Positions 55,415 through 64,000 of a DNA stretch of 64,000 bases are shown here, in pieces; position 1 is the first letter of the stretch; the number at the start of each line of letters is the position of its first letter. Made by a program: the position numbers and the translations under genes. Source of the stretch: Halopseudomonas oceani (GTDB lineage Bacteria; Pseudomonadota; Gammaproteobacteria; Pseudomonadales; Pseudomonadaceae); contig NZ_PPSK01000011.1 in NCBI RefSeq assembly GCF_002903165.1, positions 1 through 64,000 on the forward strand. Direction: 5' to 3'. Under the pieces are notes generated by a model. The model saw only the letters and a program-made list of their open reading frames with translations, was not told the origin of the DNA and ran no database searches.

Positions 55415-56188
55415 TCACCAGTCCAGCAGCACCTTGAGCAAGCCGATACTGCTGACGCTCAGCAGGGTGATTCCGAGCACACGAAAGAAGCGGCTGCTGT
55501 CACCTGCCAGCATGCGGTTGTGGAAGCGCAGACCAATCAAATGGCCGACGGTAACGCAGGGTAGCAGCCAGAGATGATGAATCAGTTGCAGGTCCACCCC
55601 GGCCCAGACGAAGGCCGCCATCTTGATGGCAACCAGTACGAACCAGAGGACGAACAGCGTGTCGCGCAGCTTTTCCTTGGCAATATGCTGTGCGGCGACG
55701 GCAATGATCAGGGGGGCGCCGATCAGCGATGTGCCGCTGATGTAGCCGCCCAGCATGAGAAACAGGGTGTCAACCAGCCGGCTGTTGCTGCGAAACGGCC
55801 GGTTGAGAATGTAGGAGACGGCGTAGCCCGAGACGATGACGAAAATGATCATGCTCATGACGTTGGCCGGCAGGGTCAGCAGACCGAAGACGCCGATAAG
55901 TTTGGGCACTATCATCACCGCCAGCATATGGCCGAGATAGCGCCAGTCGACCGTCCCGCCATCAGCCGGACGCGATGCCGCACGGTTGTTGAGAAAGACT
56001 GTGAGCGATGAGAACAGCAGCAGGTGGGCGGCAATTAGCGGCAGGAACACCAGCGGGTCGTCGTGTACCAGCAGCAGAAAGGGCAAGGAAAGCACCGCGC
56101 CACCGAAGCCCAGTCCGGACCGGACAAAGCCACTCCAGACGAAGATCAGGCCGATCAGCAGATACTGCGTCAGGGTCAGGTCGGTCAT
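55415..56188 (-). CDS. TauE/SafE-family membrane protein
   Basis: A 257-residue probable exporter with about eight helices in two repeats (GFVRSGLGFGGAVLSLPFLLL near the N-terminus, GGYISGTSLIGAPLIIAVAA in the second half). Family members export sulfite or organosulfonates, but many are unassigned. Single gene without sulfur genes nearby. Confidence 0.88.
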   Translation of the reverse strand: MTDLTLTQYLLIGLIFVWSGFVRSGLGFGGAVLSLPFLLLVHDDPLVFLPLIAAHLLLFSSLTVFLNNRAASRPADGGTVDWRYLGHMLAVMIVPKLIGVFGLLTLPANVMSMIIFVIVSGYAVSYILNRPFRSNSRLVDTLFLMLGGYISGTSLIGAPLIIAVAAQHIAKEKLRDTLFVLWFVLVAIKMAAFVWAGVDLQLIHHLWLLPCVTVGHLIGLRFHNRMLAGDSSRFFRVLGITLLSVSSIGLLKVLLDW

Positions 56189-56250
56189 GGTTCGCCTCCG
56201 GGCAACGTGGGGGCGACAGTGTACTGGAGCGGTCGGTGCGCGTCAGTGCT

Positions 56251-57054
56251 TCAGACGCTGCGGTCCAGTGCCAGATCGGTATGGCTATAGAGACGGAAAC
56301 TGCGGCTGGTTTCGGCGTAGTCCCAGCGTTCTACTGAACAGCTGTGAAAGGGGCCGTCGGTGCTGTGTTCGATCAGGTTGATCGAATTTGGTACCTCCCC
56401 GCGTACGCGTGATGACAGTGCGGTCCCGGCTTGGGCGGTCCAGCCCTGGCGGCTGCCGCTGCCGCTCAATGGTCGTACGTAGGGCAGATGGATGTGCCCG
56501 GCCAGCAGCAGGTCCATGCCTGCATCGATCCAGCGCGGAACGACTTGCTCGTGACCCTTTAGCAAATTGGCCTGGTCCGACGCTTCAATCGCGGCAACCG
56601 GATGGTGCTGGATGACAATGCGCAGTTGCTGGCTGCGTGCGCTGTGCAGGAGACGACTGACGCGCTCGATCTGACGCTCACCCAGTTCACCGTTCTTGTG
56701 TCGCTGGGGGCGGGTGGAGTTAACCCCGATGATTAGTAGACGACTGGTTTCGTAAAGGGGCTCCAGGTCGTTGCTGATATGGCTGCGGTAGTTGCCGTAG
56801 GGGTTGAACAGACGGCTGAACAGGTTGAATAGCGGCAGGTCGTGATTGCCCGGGACCGACAGCACCGGTGCCGGTAGCTGATCAACAAACGCACGGGCCC
56901 GACGGAATTGGTCTGCCCGGGCGCGCTGGGTAATGTCGCCAGTGAGGACAGCCAGGTCGGGGCGCTGCTCTGCCGCGAAGGCGAGCAGTGCAGTCATTAC
57001 CTCCGGTTGCTCGGTGCCAAAGTGCGGGTCGGAAAGATGCAGCAGGCGGGTCAT
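56251..57054 (-). CDS. Metallophosphoesterase
   Basis: A 267-residue calcineurin-like hydrolase. Metal-binding motifs: HLSDPHFG at residue 6, LTGDITQRAR at 38, VPGNHDLP at 68, QHHPV near 155 and LLAGHIHLPY near 190. Related proteins act on cyclic nucleotides or lipid head groups (LpxH/GpdQ-like). It overlaps the upstream lipid kinase gene by 4 bp, so the two form an operon. A role in lipid metabolism is an inference from that. Confidence 0.9.
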   Translation of the reverse strand: MTRLLHLSDPHFGTEQPEVMTALLAFAAEQRPDLAVLTGDITQRARADQFRRARAFVDQLPAPVLSVPGNHDLPLFNLFSRLFNPYGNYRSHISNDLEPLYETSRLLIIGVNSTRPQRHKNGELGERQIERVSRLLHSARSQQLRIVIQHHPVAAIEASDQANLLKGHEQVVPRWIDAGMDLLLAGHIHLPYVRPLSGSGSRQGWTAQAGTALSSRVRGEVPNSINLIEHSTDGPFHSCSVERWDYAETSRSFRLYSHTDLALDRSV

Positions 57055-58016
57055 GCGTCGTGCTCCCGCAGACTCTCGTCACGCGGCACCAAGAGTGGCA
57101 GGCATTGATCTGCAACCTGAAACAGCAGCGGTGAGTACATCCAGCTTATTTCGCCGTCCATCGCCACCTTGACCTTGCGGCCGCTCTTGCCCAGGCGCAC
57201 GCGCATGCGCTGGAAGGCAAAGCTGCTGACCTGTTCGGCGTCGCCGAGTCGGCTGAGCAGGCCACGCAGTACCAGACCATACAGCGCAAGCGTGCCCATC
57301 GGTCTGGCCGTCATGGCGACCAGTTGCTTGCTTTGCAGGGCGTCGCGCTCAGCGATACCCAGGTGTTCAAGCTGCAGGGCATTATTGCCGACCACGATGG
57401 TCTGGGTGCGCAGGTGACGCAACTGGCCGCTGGTTTCCAGTTGTACCCTGAACTGCCGGTGGGCGCGAAACAAGGTAGCCAGCGCTGACCATAAGGCGAC
57501 CAGACGGCTGCGGCCGTAGCGTTGCTTCCAGGCTTCGCGGTCCTCGAGCAGCGTCGGATACAGACCAAGGCTGGCGTTGACCAGAAACACCTTGCCGTTG
57601 AGCAGGCCGACCTGAACTGGCTCGATCACCGCGTCGAGCAGGCAGCGACAGGCGTGCTCGGTATCCTGCGGAATACCGTAACTGCGGCCGAAATAGTTGA
57701 AGGTGCCTTGCGGCAGGATGCCGAAAGGAACTCCGCTACCGAGGACCAGATTGCTGACTGCGTTGAGCGTGCCGTCGCCGCCTGCCGCGATAACGGCTCC
57801 ATGCTGCTGGCGGGCCTGGGCCAACGCTGCACGTGCCTGATCAGGCAGCTCGCTGCCGTTGATGGCTTCAAAGATGGTGAATCGACGACCAGCGTCGCCG
57901 AGGACGCGCTCGATAGTTTGGCGGACCTCTCCACCTTCATGCCTGCCTGAGCTCGCATTCAGCACGATGAATAGAGGTGTTTCGGCGGGCAGTGGCTGTC
58001 GGGCGCTCTGGGTCAT
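57051..58016 (-). CDS. Diacylglycerol kinase-type lipid kinase
   Basis: A 321-residue DAGK_cat protein. FIVLNASSGRHEGGE near the N-terminus, AAGGDGTLNAVSNLVLGSG with the GGDGT nucleotide motif near residue 80, and LPQGTFNYFGRSYGIP. The C-terminal lobe ends VAMDGEISWMYSPLLFQV, as in YegS-like lipid kinases. It should phosphorylate a lipid such as diacylglycerol. First gene of an operon with the phosphoesterase; the promoter region carries TTAAG repeats shared with the divergent cytochrome b561. Confidence 0.9.
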   Translation of the reverse strand: MTQSARQPLPAETPLFIVLNASSGRHEGGEVRQTIERVLGDAGRRFTIFEAINGSELPDQARAALAQARQQHGAVIAAGGDGTLNAVSNLVLGSGVPFGILPQGTFNYFGRSYGIPQDTEHACRCLLDAVIEPVQVGLLNGKVFLVNASLGLYPTLLEDREAWKQRYGRSRLVALWSALATLFRAHRQFRVQLETSGQLRHLRTQTIVVGNNALQLEHLGIAERDALQSKQLVAMTARPMGTLALYGLVLRGLLSRLGDAEQVSSFAFQRMRVRLGKSGRKVKVAMDGEISWMYSPLLFQVADQCLPLLVPRDESLREHDA

Positions 58017-58149
58017 GCGGTACCTCGCTGCTGCGTGCCTCGAGCTTGCCGGCCCGGCGCGCAGATCCTGACTGGTTTGGGGTTTAGTCAGGGGGGAACT
58101 GCGGAAGGTTCAATTTGCAGTTACCCGATGGCGCGTTGGAAGGACTGTC

Positions 58150-58179
58150 TTAAGGATGGATTAAGACTCAGCGCTTAAG
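58150..58179. promoter_or_regulatory. TTAAG repeat box (PmrA/BqsR-like) in divergent region
   Basis: TTAAG (58150-58154), 6 nt, TTAAG (58161-58165), 9 nt, TTAAG (58175-58179). The first pair matches the TTAAG-N6-TTAAG box known for BqsR/CarR, and resembles PmrA boxes, both OmpR-family regulators in Pseudomonas. It lies between the lipid kinase (minus) and cytochrome b561 (plus), 40-70 bp ahead of the latter. Confidence 0.6.
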
Positions 58180-58218
58180 CTCTCTCCATTATCAACCCAC
58201 GCTCAGGAAGACATTGCC

Positions 58219-58767
58219 ATGCAGGCCTCGAACGAACGTTATCACTCCCTTAATGTGACGCTGCACTGGGTCATGCTGCTGCTGATTGCGGCGGTGTATG
58301 CCTGCATCGAGTTGCGTACCAGTTTCCCCCGCGGCAGCGACCCCCGCGAGTTGCTTAAGCACTGGCACTTTGCGCTGGGTATGGCGGTGTTTGTGCTGGT
58401 CTGGTTGAGATTGATCGGGCGCCTGCTGTTTCGTGCCCCAGCCATCACGCCGCAGCCGCCAAGCTGGCAGCGTGCTGCCGCCAGTGCCATGCATCTGGCT
58501 TTGTATGGCCTGATGATCAGTTTACCGTTGCTGGGCTGGTTTATCCTTAGTGCTGGCGACAAGACGCAGATATTCAGCTGGCTGACATTGCCATCGCTGG
58601 TTGCCCCTGATCGCCAGTTGGCTGGTCAGTTGAAAGAGATTCACGAGTGGCTTGGGGTCGCCGGGTACTGGTTAATTGGCTTGCATGCTGCGGCAGGTGT
58701 CGCTCATCACTATCTGCTGCGCGACAACACCCTGACGCGGATGCTGCCCGGCCGGTCAGGCAACTGA
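58219..58767 (+). CDS. Cytochrome b561 family protein (second copy)
   Basis: A 182-residue four-helix b-type cytochrome: NVTLHWVMLLLIAAVYACIEL, FRAPAITPQPP, HLALYGLMISLPLLGWFILS, and IHEWLGVAGYWLIGLHAAAGVAHHYLLRDNTLTRMLPG. The heme His residues in helices one, two and four are in place. It has diverged well from the paralogue at 261-836. It is a single gene, preceded by the TTAAG box and followed by a strong hairpin. Confidence 0.92.
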   Translation: MQASNERYHSLNVTLHWVMLLLIAAVYACIELRTSFPRGSDPRELLKHWHFALGMAVFVLVWLRLIGRLLFRAPAITPQPPSWQRAAASAMHLALYGLMISLPLLGWFILSAGDKTQIFSWLTLPSLVAPDRQLAGQLKEIHEWLGVAGYWLIGLHAAAGVAHHYLLRDNTLTRMLPGRSGN

Positions 58768-58773
58768 CGGACG

Positions 58774-58809
58774 GGCCCTGGGCTGAGCACTCCGGTTCAG
58801 TCCAGGGCC
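58774..58809. terminator. Bidirectional hairpin after cytochrome b561
   Basis: GGCCCTGG (58774-58781) with CCAGGGCC (58802-58809), continued through a G-T wobble by CTGA/TCAG, giving a 13-bp stem between two convergent genes. No T tract. Confidence 0.55.
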
Positions 58810-58840
58810 TTGCACTATCTGCTGCCGGCCTGTGCGTGAG

Positions 58841-59536
58841 TTATGCCGCTTGTCGGCAGCCGGGCAACTGGCTCAACAGCAGAGGCAGGGCAAAACCGGT
58901 AACCGCACCTGCCAACACGTCGCTGGGCCAGTGCACGCCAAGCGTCATCCGGGACAGGCCGATCAGGACAACCCAGATCAGCGCCGTTGACCACCAGGCA
59001 GACTGCCACCGGGGCATGCGCCGCGTCGCAACAATAGCCAGTGCGCCCGCGCAGGCTGCGGTGCCGAGGGTGTGCCCGCTGGGGAAGCTGTAGCTGCTCA
59101 GTTCTACGGTACTCCATAGTGCTGGCCTGGGACGGGCAATCAGCGCTTTGCTGACTGTCACCAGCAGGGCGCCGCCAAGCCCGGATAGCGCCAGCAGCAG
59201 GGCGTTTGAGATGTCCCTCCGCAGCAGCAGCCAGGTCATGCTGAGGCTAATCAGCAACGTCAGGAATACCGCCGACCCGCTATGTGTGAAGCCTCCCAGC
59301 AGAGCGCTCAACAGTGCGGGGGTATGCTGACCTATCTGGCTGAGCAGAGTGTGGTCCAATGCCTGGCTGAGGCGTGGCACTACCAGCGCCGTAAGCCCTG
59401 CTGCGAGCACCAGCAGGCACGCCGGAAGGGTGAGACGACGCGGTGCTGGCCTCTGCCCTTTGCCGGGTGTTAGTGCCGCATACAGCAGCCCCGAGGCGAC
59501 TGCTGCACTTAGCAGTAACAGGGGCAGATTCTGCAT
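58841..59536 (-). CDS. PAP2-family membrane phosphatase
   Basis: A 231-residue phosphatase with about six helices and all three motifs: KALIARPRP near residue 130, YSFPSGHT near 147 and SRMTLGVHWPSD near 196. It should dephosphorylate a lipid phosphate such as phosphatidate, phosphatidylglycerophosphate or undecaprenyl diphosphate. It runs toward the convergent b561 gene. The lipoprotein gene lies 10 nt upstream, same strand, so the two may be an operon. Confidence 0.92.
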   Translation of the reverse strand: MQNLPLLLLSAAVASGLLYAALTPGKGQRPAPRRLTLPACLLVLAAGLTALVVPRLSQALDHTLLSQIGQHTPALLSALLGGFTHSGSAVFLTLLISLSMTWLLLRRDISNALLLALSGLGGALLVTVSKALIARPRPALWSTVELSSYSFPSGHTLGTAACAGALAIVATRRMPRWQSAWWSTALIWVVLIGLSRMTLGVHWPSDVLAGAVTGFALPLLLSQLPGCRQAA

Positions 59537-59546
59537 GGGGCGTAGC

Positions 59547-60380
59547 TCAGAAGGTGTAGGTGCCGGGTTGAGGGTCCAGCGTGGGCGGCAGTGGCGGCTT
59601 AACGGCGGGCTCTGGCGTTGGTTCCGGCGCTGCCGGGGCGATGGGCTCCGGTTCGCTGGCGGCGACGTGCTCGGCCAGCGTGGCCTTCCAGAGGGTCTCG
59701 AACTCGCCTACGAACTGCTTGAAGCTATTGCGCTCGGCCAACTGACGCGCGTTGTCGATGGCAGCCTCGGAGTTCCACATACTGGTGCGCTGTGACTCCC
59801 GGGCACTCGATTCGGCTGCGCCGTAAATGAATCCGGTACGTACATCCACCAGTAATGCAGAGGTGGTGGCGCTGACGAAGGCTTCCTTATTGGGCAGGAA
59901 GCCCAGGGTCACGGCAGACAGCGGGCCCAGCGACGTGCTCTCGACGTTGAAGCGGGTATCCAGCGTGTAGATCAGCAACAGATCGGCTTTCAGGCGGGCA
60001 GCACCGAGGCGCAGATCCCTGATGGTGTTCAGTTCCTGCGGCAGGATCAGGCGGGTAATGGGGGCAACCGCTGCAATGTCGTCCAGTGCCGCGATGCGCT
60101 TGAAGTCGTCTTCGCTTTCGACGTCCCGGGTGGTAACCACGCTGAAGCTGCCGGTGCCGTAACTGTCGGCGGTCAGCGAGCGGTAGCCTGCCGACTGCAC
60201 GCGAACCACGGCCAGACGGGCCGGAAATTGGGCTGCAGGTTCAAGGGACATCAGTTCAACAATGTCGTCATCACCCAGCGTTGCCATGTTCACCCCGGCG
60301 GCTGGGGTGGTGTAGGTGGCGCAGCCTTGCAAAATGGCAAGGCCGAGGGCAAGCAGGGACACAAGAATACGTCGATTCAT
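59547..60380 (-). CDS. Lipoprotein, function unknown
   Basis: A 277-residue lipoprotein with lipobox LQGC (Cys near residue 19). A globular region (about 25-235) has no family I know; alternating strands such as RLAVVRVQSAGYRSL and DLLLIYTLDTRF recall nucleotide- or ligand-free periplasmic folds. The last 45 residues are a Pro/Glu/Ala-rich tail (EPIAPAAPEPTPEPAVKPP). The ATG at 60380 is preceded by GAGGAA. Same strand as, and close to, the PAP2 gene. Confidence 0.78.
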   Translation of the reverse strand: MNRRILVSLLALGLAILQGCATYTTPAAGVNMATLGDDDIVELMSLEPAAQFPARLAVVRVQSAGYRSLTADSYGTGSFSVVTTRDVESEDDFKRIAALDDIAAVAPITRLILPQELNTIRDLRLGAARLKADLLLIYTLDTRFNVESTSLGPLSAVTLGFLPNKEAFVSATTSALLVDVRTGFIYGAAESSARESQRTSMWNSEAAIDNARQLAERNSFKQFVGEFETLWKATLAEHVAASEPEPIAPAAPEPTPEPAVKPPLPPTLDPQPGTYTF

Positions 60381-60584
60381 CGGCGTAGCGGTTCCTCGGG
60401 AATGGGGTGGGCGAATCCGCAAGGCTGGTAGCAACGGCGGGTTCTGCGAACGGTAAATGGTATCGCGTTGAGCGCAGGGCAACAATCTGCGACAGAATCT
60501 TTCTTGGACTCACTGTGGTGTGCTGCGCGCTACCGGATGGAACACGTACACTGTCATCTTTGCCGACATTCAGGGTGGTAGTCC

Positions 60585-61127
60585 GTGAGCGAACTTTTCC
60601 GAATTGAACATCGTGACCCCGAAACGTTCAGGCGTCAGACCCGGCGCAGCTCTATGATCGTCGTGGCGACCTTCGCTTTGTTTGGCATGGCTATCCCTGC
60701 CCTGCTGGTTGGCCTGTTCGGCGGTGCGGGTGAGGGCGGCAACTTTGGCTTGAACCTTGTGGGTGTGCTGCTGGCTGCAGCGATCACCGCGATCCTGGTG
60801 CGGACTGTGTTTCTCAAGCAGAGCTGGATGGACGCAGCAGCCTATGGCTGGCGGCTGAAGCGGTCGCTGATGCGGGTTACCAATCAGATGCATCAGGTTA
60901 AGGATGGAGTAAAGGCCGGTGATGAGTCTGCCATGCTGCTGCTGCGCTTTTACCATCTTGGTCTGCAGGAGATGCACCACCTTGATGGCAACACCAGCGA
61001 GATGCTGGAGTTGGTAGCCGAGCGTGAGCAATTGCGTGAGGCGCTGGCGGCGCGTGGGGTGTCGGAGGAGCAGCTGGCGCTGCGAAGCGAATGGCTGGAG
61101 CATGTGGCGGGCAGCGGAAAAAATTAG
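60585..61127 (+). CDS. Small membrane protein, function unknown
   Basis: A 180-residue protein with two helices (about 23-43 and 55-72) followed by a cytoplasmic helical part rich in Leu, Glu and Arg (residues 85-180: HQVKDGVKAGDESAMLLLRFYHL, EMLELVAEREQLREALAARG). The family was not recognised. GTG start at 60585 after AGGGTGG. It is convergent with the monooxygenase-like gene 17 nt away. Confidence 0.75.
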   Translation: MSELFRIEHRDPETFRRQTRRSSMIVVATFALFGMAIPALLVGLFGGAGEGGNFGLNLVGVLLAAAITAILVRTVFLKQSWMDAAAYGWRLKRSLMRVTNQMHQVKDGVKAGDESAMLLLRFYHLGLQEMHHLDGNTSEMLELVAEREQLREALAARGVSEEQLALRSEWLEHVAGSGKN

Positions 61128-61144
61128 CGCCCGAGGTCGTCGGG

Positions 61145-61462
61145 CTACTTTTTGGCTGGCGGCATGACAACCCATTCAGGCTCGTCGAACTCGCCGACAA
61201 AGCGGATCTCACAGCAGTGCGCCGCGCCGCGAATAATCTCCTCAACGGCCGGGTTGGGCGTGTCCTCCATCGCATCCCGCGCGGCCTTGCTGTCCCAATG
61301 GGCAATCGCGATTAGTTTGTCCGGATCGCGCAGGCTGCGATGCAGCTCGGTGCCGCGTGCGCCGGGAGCCTGCTGGATCAACGTGCTGGCTCGCACCCAG
61401 GCGTCGGCATAGTCCTCGGGCTGAAAGCCCGGTTTGATCGTTACTTCGAAGATATATTTCAT
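61145..61462 (-). CDS. Antibiotic biosynthesis monooxygenase-like (ABM) protein
   Basis: A 105-residue dimeric alpha+beta barrel type protein: YIFEVTIKPGFQPEDYADAW, GTELHRSLRDPDKLIAIAHWDSKAARDAM. Such proteins act as small monooxygenases or stress proteins; the real substrate is unknown. It is followed in the same direction by the DUF2845 gene upstream (15 nt gap), so probably co-transcribed. Confidence 0.8.
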   Translation of the reverse strand: MKYIFEVTIKPGFQPEDYADAWVRASTLIQQAPGARGTELHRSLRDPDKLIAIAHWDSKAARDAMEDTPNPAVEEIIRGAAHCCEIRFVGEFDEPEWVVMPPAKK

Positions 61463-61477
61463 TGCGAACTCACTGGT

Positions 61478-61783
61478 TCAGCGTCGCGTGCTTTCGATAT
61501 CAACCAGGCGCCCGTCGATAAAACGCAGCTCGCGGACCATGCCGTTGCTCGGGCCGTAGATCCAGTGCTCAACGGTGACGCTGCCCTCTGCCGGGTAGCC
61601 ATCGGGGTCGATATGACGAGGGGTGTGCTGGCGCGAGTCAGGTTCGCCACACTGCTCAAGCACCTCCGCCATCATGGCGCCAGTCGCAATGATGCCGTGG
61701 TCACAGCGCATGGTGGCAGCCTGAACCGCGCTGCCTACCACTAGACCAATCAGTGGCAGGGTGATTCGGTAGATATGGCGCAT
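61478..61783 (-). CDS. DUF2845 periplasmic protein
   Basis: A 101-residue exported protein with a signal peptide ending VQA near residue 22 and the family pattern MRCDHGIIATGAMMAEVLEQCGEPDSR, then EHWIYGPSNGMVRELRFIDGRLVDIES. Function unknown. The start at 61783 follows GGAG; the upstream residues in the open frame belong to the DUF805 gene region, which ends 20 nt away. Confidence 0.85.
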   Translation of the reverse strand: MRHIYRITLPLIGLVVGSAVQAATMRCDHGIIATGAMMAEVLEQCGEPDSRQHTPRHIDPDGYPAEGSVTVEHWIYGPSNGMVRELRFIDGRLVDIESTRR

Positions 61784-61802
61784 GCAGTTGATCTCCATCT
61801 GG

Positions 61803-62399
61803 TCAGGGGTGGCCCCACAGTGCTTGTTGCAGTGCCAGGGCCAAGGCCGCTTTGGCACTCTGGATCTGCTCTCCGTGATACCAGAATGTGGTCAAGACCG
61901 CTACAAAGGCAACGGTCAGCAGCCCCAGACTGAGGTAGCGCTGTGACGCGGTCATTGTCTGACTTGCCTTACCGAAGCGATTTTCGGTGCGTTGTCCCGG
62001 CCAGATTAGCAGATAGACGCCGAGCACTGGCCCCAGGGGCGTTAGGCTGATCAGGCTGAGCCAGCCGCTCCGGTTGAGGTCATGCAGGCGACGAATCATC
62101 AGGCTGAGGGCCAGCCAGCAGTGGAAAAACAGGATGGAGCCAGCACTCAGTAGCAGCGAGCGCAGCTCATGGCCGAATAGATACCATGCGGCCGCATAGA
62201 GCGGCATCGGCAACAGCAAATTGAGCACCGCGTGGTAGAGCCAGTACCACGACAGCGAAAGTCGGCCGTGCATAGCGATGAAGCTGGGTTGCGCAGGGCT
62301 CTTGCTGCGACTGCTGCGGTGGGCTGCTGGGCTGACGACCCGCTGGCTCGGTTCGGCGGTTAGCGACGTGTTTCCCAGAACGGGCTCGATGCGATTCAT
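61803..62399 (-). CDS. DUF805 membrane protein
   Basis: A 198-residue protein. After a Ser/Pro-rich N-terminus (about 45 residues), four helices carry the DUF805 signature GRLSLSWYWLYHA and RRLHDLNRSGWLSLISLTPLGPVLGVYLLIWPG. No known function. First gene of a minus-strand set with DUF2845 and the ABM protein. The long hydrophilic N-terminal extension is unusual for the family. Confidence 0.87.
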   Translation of the reverse strand: MNRIEPVLGNTSLTAEPSQRVVSPAAHRSSRSKSPAQPSFIAMHGRLSLSWYWLYHAVLNLLLPMPLYAAAWYLFGHELRSLLLSAGSILFFHCWLALSLMIRRLHDLNRSGWLSLISLTPLGPVLGVYLLIWPGQRTENRFGKASQTMTASQRYLSLGLLTVAFVAVLTTFWYHGEQIQSAKAALALALQQALWGHP

Positions 62400-62476
62400 T
62401 GCGCTTCCTGCGTAGATATTATTGTTGTGGTGACCATCATGCCGCTTACCCTGGCAGGGGCCAAGATGGCAGGCAC

Positions 62477-62507
62477 AAAAAAGCCCGGCGCGATGGCCGG
62501 GCTTTTT
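62477..62507 (-). terminator. Terminator of malate synthase gene
   Basis: GCCCGGC (62483-62489) pairs with GCCGGGC (62496-62502), 6-nt loop, with six A on one side and five T on the other, so it works in both directions. It lies just after the glcB stop on the minus strand. Confidence 0.92.
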
Positions 62508-62521
62508 GCTTGCTGCGGGTC

Positions 62522-64000
62522 TTACAGGCCGAACTTGGCCTTGAACTCGCGGCGACGGCGGTGCAGGACCGGCTCGGTGTAGCCGTTCGGCTGCTTGGTG
62601 CCTTCAACGCACAGTTCAACGGCGGCCTGGAAGGCAACGCTGTCGTCAAAGTTCGGCGCCATCGGCTTGTAGGCCGGGTCGCTTTCGTTCTGACGGTCAA
62701 CCACTGCAGCCATGCGCTTCATGGTTTCCATGACCTGCTCTTCGGTGCAGATGCCGTGGCGCAGCCAGTTGGCGATGTGCTGGCTGGAGATACGCAGGGT
62801 CGCGCGGTCTTCCATCAGGCCAACGTCGTTGATGTCCGGTACCTTGGAGCAGCCAACGCCCTGGTCGATCCAGCGCACAACGTAGCCGAGGATGCCTTGG
62901 GCGTTGTTGTCCAGTTCCTGCTGGATTTCTTCGGCAGACCAGTTGGTGTTCGGTGCCAGCGGAATGGTCAGGATGTCGTCAACGGAGGCCGGAGTGCGCT
63001 TGGCCAGTTCGTCTTGACGCTCGGCAACGTTCACCTTGTGGTAATGCAGGGCGTGCAGGGTGGCGGCGGTCGGGGACGGAACCCAGGCGGTGTTGGCGCC
63101 AGCCATCGGGTGACCGATCTTCTGCTCCAGCATGGCAGCCATCAGGTCGGGCATGGCCCACATGCCTTTACCGATTTGCGCACGACCTTTCAGGCCGGTG
63201 GCCAGGCCGATGTCGACGTTGTTGTTCTCGTAGGCACCGATCCAGACTGCGCCCTTGATTTCACCCTTGCGGATGAACGCGCCGGCTTCCATGGAGGTGT
63301 GGATCTCGTCGCCGGTGCGGTCGAGGAAGCCGGTGTTGATGAACACAACGCGCTCACTGGCGGCCTTGATGCAGGCCTTCAGGTTGACGGTGGTGCGACG
63401 CTCTTCGTCCATGATGCCGACTTTCAGGGTGTTGCGCGGCAGGCCCAGCATGTCTTCAACGCGGCCGAACAGCTCGGTGGTGAACGCCACTTCTTCCGGA
63501 CCGTGCATCTTCGGCTTAACGATGTAGACCGAACCGGTGCGGGTGTTCTTGCGGCTGGTGTTGCCGTTCAGGTTGTGCATGGCGATCAGGCTGGTGACCG
63601 CTGCGTCCATGATGCCTTCCGGCACTTCGTTGCCGTCCTGGTCCAGGATCGCGTCGTTGGTCATCAGGTGGCCGACGTTGCGAACGAACAGCAGGGAGCG
63701 ACCGTGCAGGGTCAGAGTGGTGCCGTCGGCCTTGGTGTATTCGCGGTCCGGGTTCATGGTGCGGGTGAAGCTGCTGCCGCCCTTGTTGACGGACTCAGCC
63801 AGGTCACCTTTCATCAGGCCCAGCCAGTTGGCGTAAACCACGGTCTTGTCGTCGGCATCAACGGCTGCGACGGAGTCTTCGCAGTCCATGATGGTGGTCA
63901 GCGCGGACTCCATCAGCACGTCTTTTACGCCGGCAGCGTCGGTCTGGCCGATGTTGCTGGTCGGGTCGATCTGGATTTCAAAGTGCAGACCGTTGTGCTT
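62522..64000 (-). CDS. glcB: Malate synthase G, 3' part
   Basis: The C-terminal 492 residues of malate synthase G, which condenses glyoxylate with acetyl-CoA to malate in the glyoxylate bypass and glycolate use. The reading frame stays open to the window end, where the 5' end of the gene is cut off. Visible features are [94 protein letters not shown] and [18 protein letters not shown]. It links alkane, fatty acid and acetate growth to the other carbon genes here. Followed by a strong terminator. Confidence 0.96.
   Translation of the reverse strand, partial: KHNGLHFEIQIDPTSNIGQTDAAGVKDVLMESALTTIMDCEDSVAAVDADDKTVVYANWLGLMKGDLAESVNKGGSSFTRTMNPDREYTKADGTTLTLHGRSLLFVRNVGHLMTNDAILDQDGNEVPEGIMDAAVTSLIAMHNLNGNTSRKNTRTGSVYIVKPKMHGPEEVAFTTELFGRVEDMLGLPRNTLKVGIMDEERRTTVNLKACIKAASERVVFINTGFLDRTGDEIHTSMEAGAFIRKGEIKGAVWIGAYENNNVDIGLATGLKGRAQIGKGMWAMPDLMAAMLEQKIGHPMAGANTAWVPSPTAATLHALHYHKVNVAERQDELAKRTPASVDDILTIPLAPNTNWSAEEIQQELDNNAQGILGYVVRWIDQGVGCSKVPDINDVGLMEDRATLRISSQHIANWLRHGICTEEQVMETMKRMAAVVDRQNESDPAYKPMAPNFDDSVAFQAAVELCVEGTKQPNGYTEPVLHRRRREFKAKFGL

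Overview
The window looks like a chromosomal segment of a Gammaproteobacterium of the Pseudomonadaceae, that is Pseudomonas in the broad sense and perhaps a marine, alkane-using lineage such as Halopseudomonas. This rests on gene order and family resemblance, not on a database search. Blocks that match Pseudomonas synteny as I know it are gcdR-gcdH-gcdG, lldR-lldP-lldD-dld, metK-(ArsR regulator with methyltransferase)-tktA-epd-pgk-fba, and the SAH-riboswitch-controlled ahcY. The DNA is GC-rich throughout. I see no insertion sequence, prophage, CRISPR array, tRNA or rRNA, so this is core genome with some accessory envelope genes.

Layout. 0.3-1.4 kb: cytochrome b561 and a YceI lipocalin. 1.6-5.3 kb: glutarate degradation (gcdR, gcdH, gcdG). 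5.3-12 kb: lactate use (lldR divergent from lldP-lldD-dld) with two LldR operators and a clear sigma-70 promoter. 12-15.9 kb: a three-gene envelope operon of unknown function (glycine-zipper/SH3 protein, large Pro/Ala-rich exported protein, N-terminally anchored protein). 16-18.8 kb: a phospholipid operon (4-TM protein, CDP-alcohol phosphatidyltransferase, CdsA-like, PlsC-like). 18.9-22.4 kb: DUF3617 protein, RhlE helicase, solute-binding protein. 22.5-28 kb: the methyl cycle (metF, ahcY with riboswitch, metK, SAM/SAH regulator) and a cytochrome c'-like lipoprotein. 28-33.7 kb: tktA-epd-pgk-fba. 33.7-41.7 kb: two small proteins, a PQQ-type sugar dehydrogenase, AraC regulator divergent from alkB-rubredoxin, an SLC13-type transporter, DbpA and a 54-residue Arg-rich protein. 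41.9-45.2 kb: signalling (PAS-GGDEF, CheC-like response regulator, membrane GGDEF). 45.3-53.3 kb: alanine dehydrogenase, DksA-like protein, acyltransferase, Lnt paralogue, amidohydrolase, BaiN-type flavoprotein, VF530 and YqaA proteins. 53.5-62.4 kb: MFS pump, GST, TauE/SafE, phosphoesterase, lipid kinase, second cytochrome b561, PAP2 phosphatase, a lipoprotein and small hypothetical proteins. 62.5-64 kb: malate synthase G, cut by the window end.

How the parts work together. The carbon genes channel lactate, glutarate, alkanes (fatty acids, hence acetyl-CoA and glyoxylate to malate) and sugars into central metabolism. The methyl cycle appears to be read by two different sensors: an RNA riboswitch on ahcY and an ArsR-type repressor with its own operator on metK. 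Several genes act on phospholipids or lipoproteins.

The most unusual DNA feature is a family of at least seven intergenic elements built from tandem heptamers AGCNNCA, facing their reverse complement TGNNGCT across a short or ~100-nt core. They lie only between 1.4 and 33 kb. They cover the 3' end of gcdR, provide the ribosome binding site of gcdG, and carry terminator-like hairpins. Two distant copies share a similar core, which suggests a small mobile or mobilised element.
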